DNA of 5,199 bases from Geodermatophilaceae bacterium (GTDB taxonomy: Bacteria; Actinomycetota; Actinomycetes; Mycobacteriales; Geodermatophilaceae). The DNA lies in assembly GCA_013813215.1 (NCBI GenBank), contig JACCSC010000130.1, positions 1 through 5,199 on the forward strand, read 5' to 3'. This document shows positions 4,647 through 5,199 of the stretch, piece after piece (the first letter of the stretch is position 1; every line of letters starts with the position of its first letter). The translations under genes and the position numbers were made by a program. The notes under the pieces are model-generated. The model was not told the DNA's origin. It searched no databases and was given only the letters and a program-made list of their open reading frames with translations.

Positions 4647-5199
4647 TGCCGTTGGAGGCACCGGGCCGGGTGGTACGCGGACGCGCCATTCCCGGGGTGG
4701 CGGTAGCCGGTACGGCGGCGTACGTCCCCTCGAGCGGGGCCAGGACGGTCGACAACGACGAGGTCGAGTCCGTCATCCGGCGCCACGGTGGGCAGCCGCT
4801 GTCCTCGGAGTGGGTGGCCGCGGTCGGGGTGGACCGCCGGCTGTGGACCTGCATCCCGGGCGAGGCACCGTCGCCGGATGCCGCGAGCACGGACTCGTTG
4901 CTCGCCGGGGCCATCGCGGCCGCGGTGGCCGACGCGGGCCTGCGGCGCGACGAGGTCGACCTGGTCATCGCGGCCACGACCACGACGTCGCGGCTGACGA
5001 CGTCCATGGCTTCGGTGGCCACCGGCGCGCTCGGCATGCGCTGCGCGACGATGGAGCTGCGCGCGGGCTGCGCGTCTGCTGCGTACGGCCTCGCCGTGGC
5101 CTACGCGCAGCTGGCCGTCGGCGCCGAGGTCGTCGTGGTCGCCGCCGGCGAGACGCTGACCAAGGTGGCGCCCGGTGTCGGGCCCGCGCCGTACCTGGC
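4646..5199 (+). CDS. 3-oxoacyl-ACP synthase III (KAS III/FabH-like) condensing enzyme, N-terminal part, cut by window edge
   Basis: The frame opens at ATG 4646, which shares its A with the ligase stop (TGATG), and stays open for 184 codons to the right edge. Residues 17-28 (GVAVAGTAAYVP) match the FabH opening strand and turn, SEWVAAVGVDRR (54-65) matches the DEWI-x-x-x-TGI-x-x-R segment, DLVIAATTT (105-113) matches the core strand, and ELRAGCASAAYGL (137-149) carries the nucleophilic Cys, C142. GAEVVVVAAGETLTK (159-173) follows as in FabH. It has about 30 more residues before the Cys than E. coli FabH (C112). The His and Asn of the Cys-His-Asn triad lie beyond the window, so full activity cannot be confirmed. 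KAS III-type enzymes condense an acyl-CoA with malonyl-ACP; relatives make beta-keto acids (OleA), quinolones, or act as acyltransferases (CerJ, ChlB-type). Which applies is unknown. Translational coupling implies it works with the ligase. Confidence 0.88.
   Translation, partial: MPLEAPGRVVRGRAIPGVAVAGTAAYVPSSGARTVDNDEVESVIRRHGGQPLSSEWVAAVGVDRRLWTCIPGEAPSPDAASTDSLLAGAIAAAVADAGLRRDEVDLVIAATTTTSRLTTSMASVATGALGMRCATMELRAGCASAAYGLAVAYAQLAVGAEVVVVAAGETLTKVAPGVGPAPYL

Noticed and set aside
2838..4661. A 607-codon open frame on the minus strand
   Set aside because: It lies antisense to the acyl ligase, which has all its family motifs. Long antisense frames are expected in very GC-rich genes, and its translation resembles no family.
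1..5199. CRISPR arrays, insertion sequences, tRNA or rRNA genes
   Set aside because: I saw no regularly spaced direct repeats, no transposase or terminal inverted repeats, and no tRNA-like arm pattern or rRNA sequence on either strand.

Overview
The window is very GC-rich, with codon third positions dominated by G/C, GTG starts and stop/start overlaps. This points to an actinomycete, but I cannot name a genus from the sequence alone. There are five protein genes: two on the minus strand (left) and three in a plus-strand operon (right), plus one small plus-strand gene between them. Two of the most informative pieces are cut by the window edges: a gene entering at the left end and a gene leaving at the right end.

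Left part (about 1-1561, minus strand): two DNA-repair-type genes read leftward. The first is a 363-residue protein with a complete LigD-type 3'-phosphoesterase domain. It is fused to a ligase/nucleotidyltransferase domain that has lost its key catalytic residues. A 293-base gap follows, holding a terminator-like hairpin next to the stop codon and a second strong hairpin. Then comes the N-terminal 58 codons of a YcaQ/AlkX-type (HTH_42) DNA glycosylase carrying the QxD motif.

Middle (1562-2277): a divergent intergenic region with an 8-bp spaced inverted repeat leads to a small unknown protein of 79 residues with a good ribosome binding site and a GTG start. It is followed by a 284-base spacer with a terminator-like hairpin overlapping the small gene's stop and an 8-bp palindrome about 60 bases before the next operon.

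Right part (2278-5199, plus strand): three tightly coupled genes, joined by ATGA and TGATG overlaps. They encode a short-chain dehydrogenase/reductase with non-canonical NNAG and Asn positions, an AMP-forming acyl-CoA/acyl-ACP ligase with all core motifs, and the N-terminal half of a ketoacyl-ACP synthase III-like condensing enzyme with its catalytic Cys. Together they look like the start of a fatty-acyl or specialised-metabolite operon: activate an acid, condense the thioester, and reduce or dehydrogenate the product. The product cannot be deduced from what is visible, because the operon continues beyond the right edge.
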